Origin: Antedon mediterranea
Taxonomy: Eukaryota; Echinodermata; Crinoidea; Comatulida; Antedonidae
Direction: 5' to 3'
NCBI RefSeq assembly: GCF_964355755.1
Contig: NC_092670.1
Span: 36,753,795 to 36,817,794, forward strand
Length of the DNA stretch: 64,000 bases
Below are positions 1 through 10,500 of this stretch, in pieces; positions within the stretch are counted from its first letter, which is position 1, and every line of letters starts with the position of its first letter. The notes beneath the pieces are model-generated. The model saw only the letters and a program-made list of their open reading frames with translations, did not search any database and had not been told where the DNA came from. The translations under genes were made by a program, and so were the position numbers.

Positions 1-959
1 CCGTGAGAGTACGTCAGAGTGATATTATGCACTTTATATGCATTCATTATTGCCAGCGATCTAACTTACTACTAAAAATAGCTAGGTTCGCACTTGTCTG
101 TCGGTATCCCTTTGTACGAATCGTTCAACGTTGGGTCGAGACGCGTGATATCAAGTTTCATCCAGGGACCAAAATGTGTAATATGTTATTTTCCAGGCGA
201 AGTTTACCGGCGGTTACGTCGTGTACTGCGTCGACGTACGCTACACTACAGCAAAAACGAATTATGTTAATTGTTCGTTTGTTCACCAATTTTTTAATTT
301 ACAAGTAACCTTCTGTACCGTGGGCCACCTAAAATAAATTTTTCATCCATTACTAAACAAAAAAACATGCCATTTTCGCTTAGCCAACATTATAGCTATA
401 GTTATTACATTTTCAATATCCTGTATGTCATGAATTTCTCACCACTCGGAAGTCCAGATGGTACGCATGCATACACCTGGGAGGAATAAACTTTTTTCCC
501 CGACTGAAAAAGGTCTACGATTGCGTTTTTTAAGCCTCTAGGCCTGATGTTTCCAAAGTATAAAATGCAATTTTTTGAAGACCTGCAGCTCTAGTTTTAA
601 ACATTTTCTTAGCTCAGCCCCAACAATAAAGCTGGTCATATTTCGAAGAACAATAAGTACATTTTCCGGGACCTAACATCTCTATTTTTCAAACATTTCT
701 TAGCTCAGTCACAACCCATGATAGGGACTTATATATTTTTTTTCATGTTTTGAAGTATAATAAGTCCAATTTCCGGGACCTCCAACTCTATTTTTCTAAA
801 TTTTCTTTGAACTTTTATTTTTTAAATTGAAAAATATGGATTGAAACAGTCATCGCGCATCGTTTTTTTGCACGCAGTATTTTATTTATGCATTATAAAA
901 AATGGAAAAAATGGCTACCCTAAATCTGATTAAAAAGACCTCGAATGACGCTAGAATGC

Positions 960-1110
960 GTTGCTTCCGGGGGCTTCGCCCCCTGGACCCCCACCAGGGG
1001 CCCTTGGCGGCCCCTGGCCCTCAGCCTAGTGATGCTCGCTTCGCTCGCATAGCCCCCTCGTCGGGGAATGTAGCCCCCGCGTCGGGAAGATCCTGGCGCC
1101 ACCCCTGCTG
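960..1110. repeat. GC-rich repeat with internal hairpins
   Basis: A sharply GC-rich block in AT-rich surroundings. It is built of short inverted repeats: GGGGGCTTCGCCCCC, then CCCCCACCAGGGG, then CGAGGGGGC/GCCCCCTCG-type arms, and GCTCGCTTCGCTCGC at about 1033. The core CGAGCGAAGCGA recurs at about 4742 and 49211, which suggests mobile-element ends. Not protein coding. Confidence 0.55.
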
Positions 1111-1384
1111 TGAATTAGTAGCATCACGCACATACATATTATGTATATCTCTAAGAATTCTAATTTTTTTAATTTTTTTTAATTTATTTATCTATTTATT
1201 TTTTTGGCGTTATGACTTCAGCAAAATAAGAAGCTCGGAAAACAGTAAATCACTATTCCCTGTTCTGTTAGCTTTTCTTTTTGTAAAGTAATCAACATTT
1301 CGCAACCAATCAGTGCTCAATAAATGATTTGTCACACTCAAATAGCTCAGCCGACACGCAATGGAAATGAAAATCAGTGATTAA

Positions 1385-1529
1385 AGCTTGGTTCCCACTA
1401 GAATGCAACGCCAGGACGTAACGCAACGCAAAGTGATTTGACCAATCTCAAGCGATGGATTATTCGAACAGTCGCGTGTGATTGGTCAACTCGCTTGCGT
1501 TGCGTCTACGTACTTGCGTTGCGTCCTTT
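1385..1529. mobile_element. MITE-like palindrome, family T1 (GGTTCCCACTAG ends)
   Basis: About 145 bp. It starts AAGCTTGGTTCCCACTAGAA, runs into ACGCAACGCAAGTGATTTG and folds back through ATTGGTCAAC and TTGCGTTGCGT. Related palindromes lie at about 5293, 10552, 12787, 16491-17052, 20114, 22010, 22619 and 27559. There is no coding capacity, so it is a non-autonomous DNA transposon or foldback-type repeat by structure. Confidence 0.7.
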
Positions 1530-1611
1530 AACTCTATGTGACTGAATCTGTCTAGTCAAAACAGACTGAAAGACGTTTTTATTCAAGAAATAAATAATTG
1601 ACCATGCTTAC

Positions 1612-4600
1612 GTTCCACAACTCTAATGTGCATGTTAAACCCTCTGTATTGAATCGAATTATCAGATGAAAAGTGCACCCAAAGTTTATTCGCTACGGTC
1701 ATAATGCTTTCGTTTATATGTAAAGCATTTAAAGAAATTGAGGTTTCAGAATCCGAAGAATCTCCAAAACCAATTTCAAGCGTATCTATATATGTTTCGA
1801 TGGCTAGATCGATGACTTCGATTAATATTGTGGTGGATGGAGGTGATGTAAATTGCCAGAGACAATCGGAATTTGCTGCATAGTCATTCGGATAATTTGG
1901 TGACATCAGCACACGGAAATCGTTTGAAACGAGAGACACAGCCTCATAGCAATCTGAAACCAAATATTGAAACATTGAGCTCTGTCTACATTATCAAACC
2001 AGTTTGAAAACATATATGGGCATTTTCTTTGTCACATAAAGTTTGATAGTGTAGACAGAGATTTGACGACCTTAGACCATCAGGACGAATGTTTGTGTCA
2101 TTGGTCGTTTTGACCTAGAACAGACCTTCCAAGGGGTCTCCCGAAATTTCGAGTCATTTTTCCTGTTCTCCCACTAAAATGCAATCTCCCTAATGTTTTG
2201 AATATAAAAAATATCTCGATATGCACAAATGTGTAGTTTCAACAACTCTAGATATAGATAAGATATTAATATCGGTTTATAATCACTTCATTCGTTGTTT
2301 AATAATTAAAATAATATGTTGGCACTGCAATTTCTACACATGCCTGACATATTCAATACGCTTTGTAAGTTATATAGCACCCTCTACGGTTTGATTACTG
2401 TTATAGCGCCCTCTATAGTTAAAATGTCTGCGTAGATAAATTTTAAACTAATAGTTGAGTAGGATATATTAACTATGTGTCTAGGGAAACATTTTAATTC
2501 GAATTTATGTAACTATATATGTATATATTATGTTGTATTTCAAGTAGTAACACATGTTATGCAACTACTGCAACGAACCTGAATTGTGATTGTCATCAGA
2601 GAATCGAAAACTATTTTTGATCTTTGGTCTTGATCCACGTTCAGTTGGTAACCTTGTAAAATTGTTGACGCTTTGTTCTCGCCCAACATTTCCAGCAATT
2701 GTTGGTCCTAAGGAAGAATTTGCTGAACTTCTGGGATCGACTGGTTTGGCCTCATGTTCTACTGTAAATGTAAACACAATGTAAACATTATACATGTTGA
2801 AAATACGCCGAATGTAACCTCTGCTTTTATGGATTTTTTTTCGAGAGGTTTTCCAACCTTCATAAGTCCTTGATTGACACCGAAGTGTTTAATGTTATAT
2901 CGTGAATAATGTCGCCGAACTTCCGACAGTAGCATAATAAAATTAAAATAAATTCAGTTTGATAAAAAAAACACACATTAATTGTATTGTGAATGGTTTC
3001 TAAGTAAAATTAAGTAATGACAATAAAAAGAAGAGAATGAAGCAAAAGAAAATGAAGACGTAAGCGAAAGACAATAAGAAAAATAAAAAAAAAATAAAAA
3101 AATAATAATTTTTTACTTGAATCGGATTTAATACAAACTGTACTAACTTACCATGAATTACCGGAACTGATTGGTTTAAAAAGAAAACTGAAATCAAAAA
3201 GAATAAAAATTAGTGTTCTCCTTCAAATAAAGAAACAGAACACATTTTAATTCTCTACATTATGTTTGTTTTGAGTTACATATTGGCATTATTTTATCTG
3301 AAATTAGTCAGTGGATCTTCTATATCTATATATAAATTTACGTAAAGGCAAAATTTGGTAAATCGCACGTTATTTCTAGAATGTTTACTCGATGGTATAT
3401 AAAGTTGGTTCGTACTTTCGGTACTGATTTTAACCACCAGATGTAACCCTGTTTACTAATTAAATTGAGTTCGATAATTAGTTATTGACGATTAAAACGA
3501 ATTTAGGTTCAACGATTTGCCCCAAATAGGGGTGTTTTTCGATCGTGGTATACACTGTCTAATGGATGTCCGTCTTGAAAAATACCCGCAGACAATAATA
3601 CGAGGATGCTTCGCATTTTCCTATCTCATCCTACGATAATTGTTTATAATGGCTGAAAACCGGTTGAACAGCTCGAGTACAGTATCATAATGTTGAAGAC
3701 AGGCCGATTTTCTTAAAAAAATACTATTTTGATAGATTTAATATACGTTTATGCAAATGTATTGTTTTGAAATGAATGGAACATTCCAATCTCTGTTCCA
3801 CAAGTGTCTATTCCCTCAGGCGTCGTAAAGGCAAGTACTGTATACTCATAACAGAAATTCGATCCATTTTTTTTCAATCTGTGCTGCAGAGGTTGGATAT
3901 AGATTTTTTTTAACGGATAATGAGCTAGCGTTTTCATTCGCCGTATATTATGTACAAATCTTTATTATTGCAGTTAAACCACCGACGTGACATCATCACC
4001 CTTCCCTCACTGGCTTGAGTAGCGTTGTAAAGCCAGTAGAGGATAGGCCTTCGGTACATCACATGCCCTAAACGCAGAACAACTTAGGTGGGTAGGGTTA
4101 GGAACCAACTTAAGTATGAATTGGCTCTCAATTGTTATTGAAAACCATTAGGCCTACTAATTAAGTTGAGTTAGATGATTTAATATTTATTGACGATTAA
4201 ATCGAATTTATGGTTTGCCACGAATAGGGGTGGTTTTCACAAATTGTTTTACATTATATAAACATATTATACACGTCGTAGTGATGTATCGTTACATGTA
4301 CTATACTATTTCAATCGACTAGGACGGTGATAGTTTCAACAAAGTATTACATCGCAATGTTTTACTGTGTTTAGTGGTATATTATATGAAAACAATTAAT
4401 ATTTCGTTACTACATGGATAAAGAATATATTTAAAAATTGTTCCTCTTTCACCCATCCTCTTTCCCATCCCTCAACCCTAATGTTGCATACAAAACACAA
4501 ATTAAGTTTGTTTAAATTTGACTTAAACAATTGGTCTCATTTTGTGACAAGTTTCTCTTTCGGAAGTAATTCCCAGGGTGCTAATTTTAGTTCAGTACAT

Positions 4601-5494
4601 AAATCACAGTGTCTATTTATTCGTTCCTGTAAACGACATGTATTATTGTCCTGCGGTACGTGCATTTGAAATCGCCAATTTTTTAACGCTGAAATTATTA
4701 TGTATTCGAGAACCATCTGTGGGCACGACCTAGATGGTACGCGAGCGAAGCGAACGTACCATCTAGTTATTACAATTTATGATTATTTGTTTTTTATTCT
4801 TTAAAAAAGTTAATTTGTTGTTTAATAAAATAAATATTTATCCTAACCTCCAACAGGTAAACTGAATACAATCAAGAACAACAAAGTCGTAACTGCGATT
4901 ATTAGGCAACTCCATCTGTGCTTTTTGATTGGCTTACTATTCACAGAAGTGTATTTAGGGTCTTCATGAAAGGTATCCACGGATGTCGTTTCTCTATCAA
5001 TTTCAGAAACATTGGTAACATCAGATGATGTTAATAACATTTCAATAACCTTGTGGATAAAAAATAATATAGTAATTTAATGTATCTTACACAGCAAGTA
5101 AGTAACACCCTAAATATTTGCGTATTTTGATTTAATTTCGAGGGCTAGAATTGCTGAATACACTTAGTACGTGCATTTATCTATCTAATAGCTCAAATAG
5201 AATTTAGCTAAACTACTAATGTATGTATTCATGGTATATGTTTATGAAATATATTCCGTAGGTTCCGACGGACAGTTCATGTAAAACAGTTTAAGCTTGG
5301 TCCAAGACTGACGTAATCGCAATGCAAGTGAGTTGACCGATTTACAAATGACAGTTCGAGGCACAGCACCGCGTCGTGATTATTGGTCAACATTACTCGC
5401 GGCGCGTCCCAGTAGGAACCAAATTATGCAACTAAATACTTACTTCAATAGAATATCCATGGTTATCTTTTTCAATTGTATCTTCCATTATCAT
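1612..5494 (-). CDS. Type II transmembrane CUB protein, paralogue C (partial, 3' end outside window)
   Basis: Five coding exons on the minus strand join in phase: 5444-5494 (start ATG at 5494, a second in-frame ATG at 5488), 4848-5049, 3152-3187, 2579-2761 and 1612-1953. Residues 1-62 are hydrophilic and probably cytoplasmic, with a basic KKHR just before a membrane segment (about 64-84, rich in L/I/V). A 12-codon exon and a 61-codon Ser/Asn/Pro-rich stalk exon follow, then a CUB domain (SPNYPNDYAANSDCLWQF core). Only two Cys are visible in the CUB. All internal introns are phase 1, as in the two complete paralogues downstream on the same strand. Unlike them, no frizzled domain lies between stalk and CUB. 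A serine protease end is expected to the left by homology but is not in the window. Confidence 0.78.
1977..2061. mobile_element. MITE-like palindrome, family S (GCTCTGTCTACACTATC ends), short copy
   Basis: Inverted ends AGCTCTGTCTACATTATCAA and TTTGATAGTGTAGACAGAG enclose about 45 bp, in the intron between the stalk and CUB exons of paralogue C. The same ends recur at about 12009, 14818, 20824, 23228, 27246, 27909, 30742, 34496, 39135 and 43487. Internal TTTGGGCACATCACA-like and ATGACATCATCATGTCC-like segments appear in the longer copies. Confidence 0.75.
3305..3560 (+). repeat. Dispersed repeat, family R
   Basis: The segment with GTTTACTCGATGGTATATAA, a TACTTTCGGTAC stretch and TTAACCACCAGATGTAACCC recurs as its reverse complement at about 57020-57180. 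Its right part (ATTGACGATTAAAACGAATT, then a CCCAAATAGGGGTG stretch) recurs at about 4150-4240. No coding capacity. It lies in the intron between exons 2 and 3 of paralogue C. Confidence 0.6.
4140..4245 (+). repeat. Dispersed repeat, family R, partial copy
   Basis: Matches the right half of the repeat at 3305-3560 (TTATTGACGATTAAATCGAA, then GAATAGGGGTGGTTTTC) in the same orientation. It sits in the same intron of paralogue C. Confidence 0.5.
4730..4766. repeat. Perfect 12-bp-arm hairpin
   Basis: CTAGATGGTACG and CGTACCATCTAG flank a short GCGAGCGAAGCGAA-like loop. The loop core matches sequences at about 1033 (reverse complement) and 49211. Probably the fold-back end of a repeat, in an intron of paralogue C. 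Confidence 0.6.
5293..5432. mobile_element. MITE-like palindrome, family T1, diverged copy
   Basis: Starts AAGCTTGGTCCAAGACTGAC, ends CCCAGTAGGAACCAAATTA, and has the internal AGTGAGTTGACCGATT and TGATTATTGGTCAAC of the family. It lies in intron 1 of paralogue C. Confidence 0.6.
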
Positions 5495-7549
5495 CTTTTG
5501 CTACAGATATAAAATAAAAAGATATTTTTTAATGAAAAAAACTATTTTCCCACTAGGCAACTGAGTATATGATAATAATAATATCATATTGTATCTATGT
5601 TTCTAAGCTCATGTAAACAAATTTCATGTATGTAATATTAAGTGTTAATAAATTGAATCTTTAATCTTGAATAACATGTAATAAAACGATACGAGGAAAG
5701 TTTATTGCAATCTCAAATAAAAAATTTAAAATTAAAGTTTAACAAAATTCATTATGAAAATTTAAAAAAAATTGTAGGTAGATAAAAAATATATCTCTAA
5801 TAATAATAATGTATTGTATATCAATGTTTCGGACACGTCACCCTATTGCTTTGTCATTTGATAACCATCCATTCAATTATATCAAAAGAGGAAGCAACGA
5901 AAGAAAGCAAAACATCTTTATCTATGTGTAATATCATGTTAAAACAGAAGCCATGAACGAAAAAATTGAACAGTACAGGTAATACAGCATTAATCAATCT
6001 CACTTACTCAAGCTAAAATGTTACCGAACTGTTTTTTGTTTTTGTTTTTTTAGACCTATTCATTAGATATAGTCACATTGTTTTTGTCCTTCTATTGGGA
6101 CGTTAATATTCTAAAAACGTATTATTTATTACTTACTTATACTTATTAAGTATTTAAAACCAAACTCAAATATGTTCTTACCTGTGTTTTTAGTGTATTG
6201 AAAACAATATTTCCGTCGGTGTAAATCAGTTTAAAATTCCGTTCAGACAGTAGGATAAAACCACGAAGTCGGGTCGCTTCACGGACGTAAAATTATATAG
6301 GCCTACAGATACATGTAAGTATCAAAACCTCCACCCAGACAGGCTGACGATATTTTTGGTTACAATTGCGTCCAGTAATAGTAGGCCTACTAAGAAACCA
6401 AGGCCTAGTACACCACAATACTCCAAATCTTTCATCAATATACGGAAGTGTTAACCCATAGTTTGCTACCAGTGAAAACAAATAAAAATCGAAATCATCT
6501 AACGGTACGAAGTTTACACCTAGGCCCTACAATATTATTGCGACTGTGTCGGATGATTTGTTCGCAGTAACCTAAAACTTGTATTTAGATACACCATGAG
6601 GAACAGATTTTATCCCGACATCGGCTGCTGTTACAAACGCTTCTTATAATTTTTCTATAATAATAACAATGTCATACACAATTTATTCGTGTCGTGCTCC
6701 CTGATAACTGATACTTCACATTGGTACCCGTTGGTATGTGGCGAGTTTAACGAGCCTCTCTCTCTCCGTTACCGCCCATGAGGACAAAATTGATTTTTTT
6801 TTGCTACCAAAAAATATTTATTCATTCAACACATTTAATATTTTAATTAGTTATCATTTTAAATTTATTTTGACCATAATATAAAACAATAATATGTTTG
6901 TTTTTTTTTCATTTCATATACTATATAAATATTTCTATTACTATAAAAAGCAATTGAATGACGTCACACGCACTGGCTGCCAAATAAATAAATCAATAAA
7001 ATAAAAAAATAACAATTTATTACAGGAATTGTATAATTTATAGTATACTTTATTATTTTTTAGGACCAACGCAGATTATTTAATAATAAATGCTTATTCT
7101 GCTTTAAAAAATATTGTTCCTTAATAATAATAATAATGACACAGTGTTAATAAGGTATGTACAATTTGAAAATTAAAAAATATATCTAAATATGAATTTA
7201 CAATCCATACGCGTTTGCGTCATATTTCACATGCACTGGCTGCCAAATAAATAAATCAATAAAATAAAAAAATAACAATTTATTACAGGAATTGTATAAT
7301 TTATAGTATACTTTATTATTTTTTAGGACCAACGCAGATTATTTAATAATAAATGCTTATTCTGCTTTAAAAAATATTGTTCCTTAATAATAATAATAAT
7401 AATAATGACACAGTGTTAATAAGGTATGTACAATTTGAAAATTAAAAAATATATCTAAATATGAATTTACAATCCATACGCGTTTGCGTCATATTTCAGA
7501 TGGATCGAGCATTAAAGAATGTGTTCACAAATAAGGCACTTAAATAGGC
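5495..7549. other. Intergenic region between paralogues B and C, with probable 5' leader of C
   Basis: A possible non-coding first exon of C ends at about 6182 on the minus strand (donor ACACAG|GTAAGA). A possible acceptor CTGTAG precedes the coding exon at about 5500. The right end holds a 263-bp tandem duplication (6970-7499) that abuts the stop codon side of paralogue B. No coding exon is recognised. Confidence 0.45.
6970..7499. repeat. Near-identical 263-bp tandem duplication
   Basis: Copy 1 starts GCACTGGCTGCCAAATAAAT at 6970 and copy 2 starts identically at 7233. They differ mainly by a longer AAT run in copy 2, so the duplication looks recent. It lies just downstream of the stop of paralogue B, in its 3' UTR or 3' flank. 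The downstream paralogue C is about 1.5 kb further left. Confidence 0.85.
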
Positions 7550-10500
7550 TCATCTTCCACCTTCCACAATGTTATTAACAAACTTCTTGTATGGAAAAAC
7601 TCTAGTGTAAATTCCAGGTCGAAACCTGATGGCACATCCGTAGCCAAAGCTTGTAGCTCCGACTAAATACCACTTATCGTCTGAGCCGAGACAAACAAGT
7701 GGCCCACCACTATCTCCCTTTAAAGGAAAAAAAAAATAAAATTAGTATTGACTACATTATAACATATATATAGGAATGGAAATATTGTACATTTTTAAAT
7801 ATGATTCATGGCACTCAGATAATAATATTTGTTTTATTTTATTTGTTTTATTATTTTTTTATTTTATTTCATCATCACCATTAACAGGGTTGAAAGTCAT
7901 ACTCATGTTAGAGAGCGAACGTCAAATGTCACTGAACAAGTGCTCACATTTGCCAGTCGTAATAGGGTAATAGGTAATAGGGTAGAAGAAAAAGGGTCAC
8001 TATTGACAGTTATTCACTAATTTGTGGATTGAGGTGCTATATAGTACGTATACACATGTTGCCGTCAGCAGACTTGAGACTCCATGACGTTTATTGCCGC
8101 TAAATTCGATATCGTATGAAAATTCACAAAGCCCAGAACGTTTTTTACGGTTAATTTAACTAGTTGTTAGTGGGCTCCTATCACAAGCCCCTTGGGCTTT
8201 CCGGGAGGTTCCATTCATCTTTTTAAAATGTGTTTTACTCCTTTTTAGTTATGTGTTGTGTTTGTTTATGAAATGAATATAGAGAAATTGATGATGAAGA
8301 CAAAATAAAACTTACCTGACAAGTGTCCACTCCACCCTCTAGTTCTCCAGCACATATTTGATTATCTGTAATTATAGCATGTGTTCTTTGAAATTCCCGA
8401 CATTTTGTGTTGCTATAGACCGTTACAGGAGCCTCGTGCATTACATCGGTTGTACGATTCACGATGTCTTGGTGTAAATGTAAAAAAAACAAACATGAAT
8501 AGGTATACACTTACAACTTTGCTTAACTTATTTTTCCTAGTTTAGTAACATTTAAAAAAGCAATGTATAATATGTAAAACGTTATGATTTTCTAAGTATA
8601 GTTGATTTGACGGACTCTTTATATTGTGTAAAATATTATACCTACTTTGTGCACCATATCCGGTAACATAGCATAAATCGTTGCTAGAAAACTGATTATA
8701 ACTGTTTGAAATACATGCTGGACGAATGTATTTCGTAAATGGTATTGGCCTAGCTAGTTTCATCAGCATGAAATCATGGTCGTCTACATTGCTCACGTCT
8801 GTAGACTCTGGGTGAAGAAAAATCAATGACACTGGTACGACGACGTGATTTGCAGAAAACTTTTGATTGGTGTTGCTTCCAAACATAATACTCAAATCCT
8901 GAACACCGTTGAAGGTGTGCGGAGACGGATGGTCGATTTGTCTAAAGAAACAGAGCACCAGGAATTAGAATAGCAGACAAAAAGTGTTATTTAATTGTCA
9001 GTAATGTGCGGAGTAGGCCTAAATTAATATGCACGGAAAGATTTTTCTGAGTTGCCTTTGAACGTATAGTCTCCAGATCAGTATTCGGGAAATTTACAAT
9101 ATACTCTACGATTCTTCCAGTAAATCGGGGGAATTGATTAGATCACGACTAAAGTAGGCTATACTATTCTTCTAAATTTAACCTAGCTAACTTGGCTTCA
9201 AAATGTATGTATGAATCCGAAATACAGTATAACACATAGACAAGGTATTTCTATTACTATAGGTCCATGTAAATCTGGTAATTGTACATAAGTTGATGTT
9301 GCTGTACTTGCGAATGTTTTATAAAAATAGGAGCTAAAGGCTAGGACAATAACAATCGACGACAAATAGACAAATGTGCATTTTTCATACATAAAACAAA
9401 AGAAATATAAAAACTTTCATTCTAGAACTATAGAATAACCATCTATGCTTTCTTTGATGCAAACGACATTTTCACACGTCCAATCAAATGACGTTATGAT
9501 TAGCAAGAGTAATAATATCGTGAAAATACAAAGATGTTTTTATTTATCATGACGTCATTTGATTGGAATTTTTAAAATATTATTTTTATCAAAGACAGCA
9601 TAAATGATTATCCTATAGTTCTAGAACAGAACATTTCTAGTTTCTGAAATGTAAACAAAATGCATGCTTATATATTTATCGTCGATCGTTATCGTCTTAG
9701 TGTAAATGGGCCGTTAAGTCTTATAGACCTAACTTACAGATACGAAATGCAATGTGAAGCTGATATTGCCCACTGGTCGTTAATTAGGGTGCAACCGCAA
9801 TCTCCTTCACCATTTTTCATAATCAGACCTTGCCAGGGCCAGCTACCAGGAAGAGGCTCAGAACCACCGATTACACGTTTGGCACGTTGCGGCTTTTCTG
9901 GGTGAAGAGGTCTGCCACATGGAATAGCTTTAAAAAGAAAAGATCAAGGTTGCTGAAAACAATCTTTGAAGAGTAGCCATTATTGGAATAGTATTCATAC
10001 AAAACAAATTCACTTTAGGAATTTATAGGTTTTAGGTCTACAGTATTATTATTATATACCATTATTACTAAATGTTCAAACAGGCAATGGGAGCCATTTG
10101 TCTTTGTGTTGTTATAATATCACGGTTGTAAGTTTATATCTACCATGGAGTAGCTTTGCGTCAGAAAGTTAAGACATTGGTCAGAGGTTTGCCCCACTGA
10201 CGTAATTTTTACTTGATACAAAGTACATATTGAGAACATTATAGGTAGGTATAGCCTGGCGTTCATAGTTATTGTAGGCTACTTATTTGAACTTGAAAGA
10301 AGATAACAGTATATTGCTTGGATGCCTACCTACCTACAGAAGATACCTACTGTATGGAAATAGAATTACAATACTACATTTAAGTCTCAAATGCTTTTGA
10401 ATTACCTTTTGAATCATAGCAACCCATCTCGTCACTGAGGTCAGAACAGTCAAACTCATCATCACATATGTCCTCTTCAGTAACATGTGGTGAACTTTGA

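Larger units (their letters stand above)
1..1611. other. Non-coding stretch, probably intron of paralogue C
   Basis: I find no exon here with a CUB, LDLa, frizzled or trypsin signature on the minus strand. The last recognised exon of paralogue C ends at a good donor at 1611/1610, so this is probably its next intron, continuing past the left edge. It holds a GC-rich repeat (about 960-1110) and one palindromic repeat copy (1385-1529). A 101-codon open frame on the plus strand at 3-308 resembles no family I know and is not called a gene. Confidence 0.5.

Noticed and set aside
3-308. 101-codon open frame at the left edge, plus strand
   Set aside because: No family resemblance, no splice or start context, and it lies opposite the probable intron of paralogue C.
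902-1291. 129-codon open frame over the GC-rich repeat
   Set aside because: The frame is an effect of the GC-rich palindromic repeat plus poly-T. Low-complexity product with no domain.
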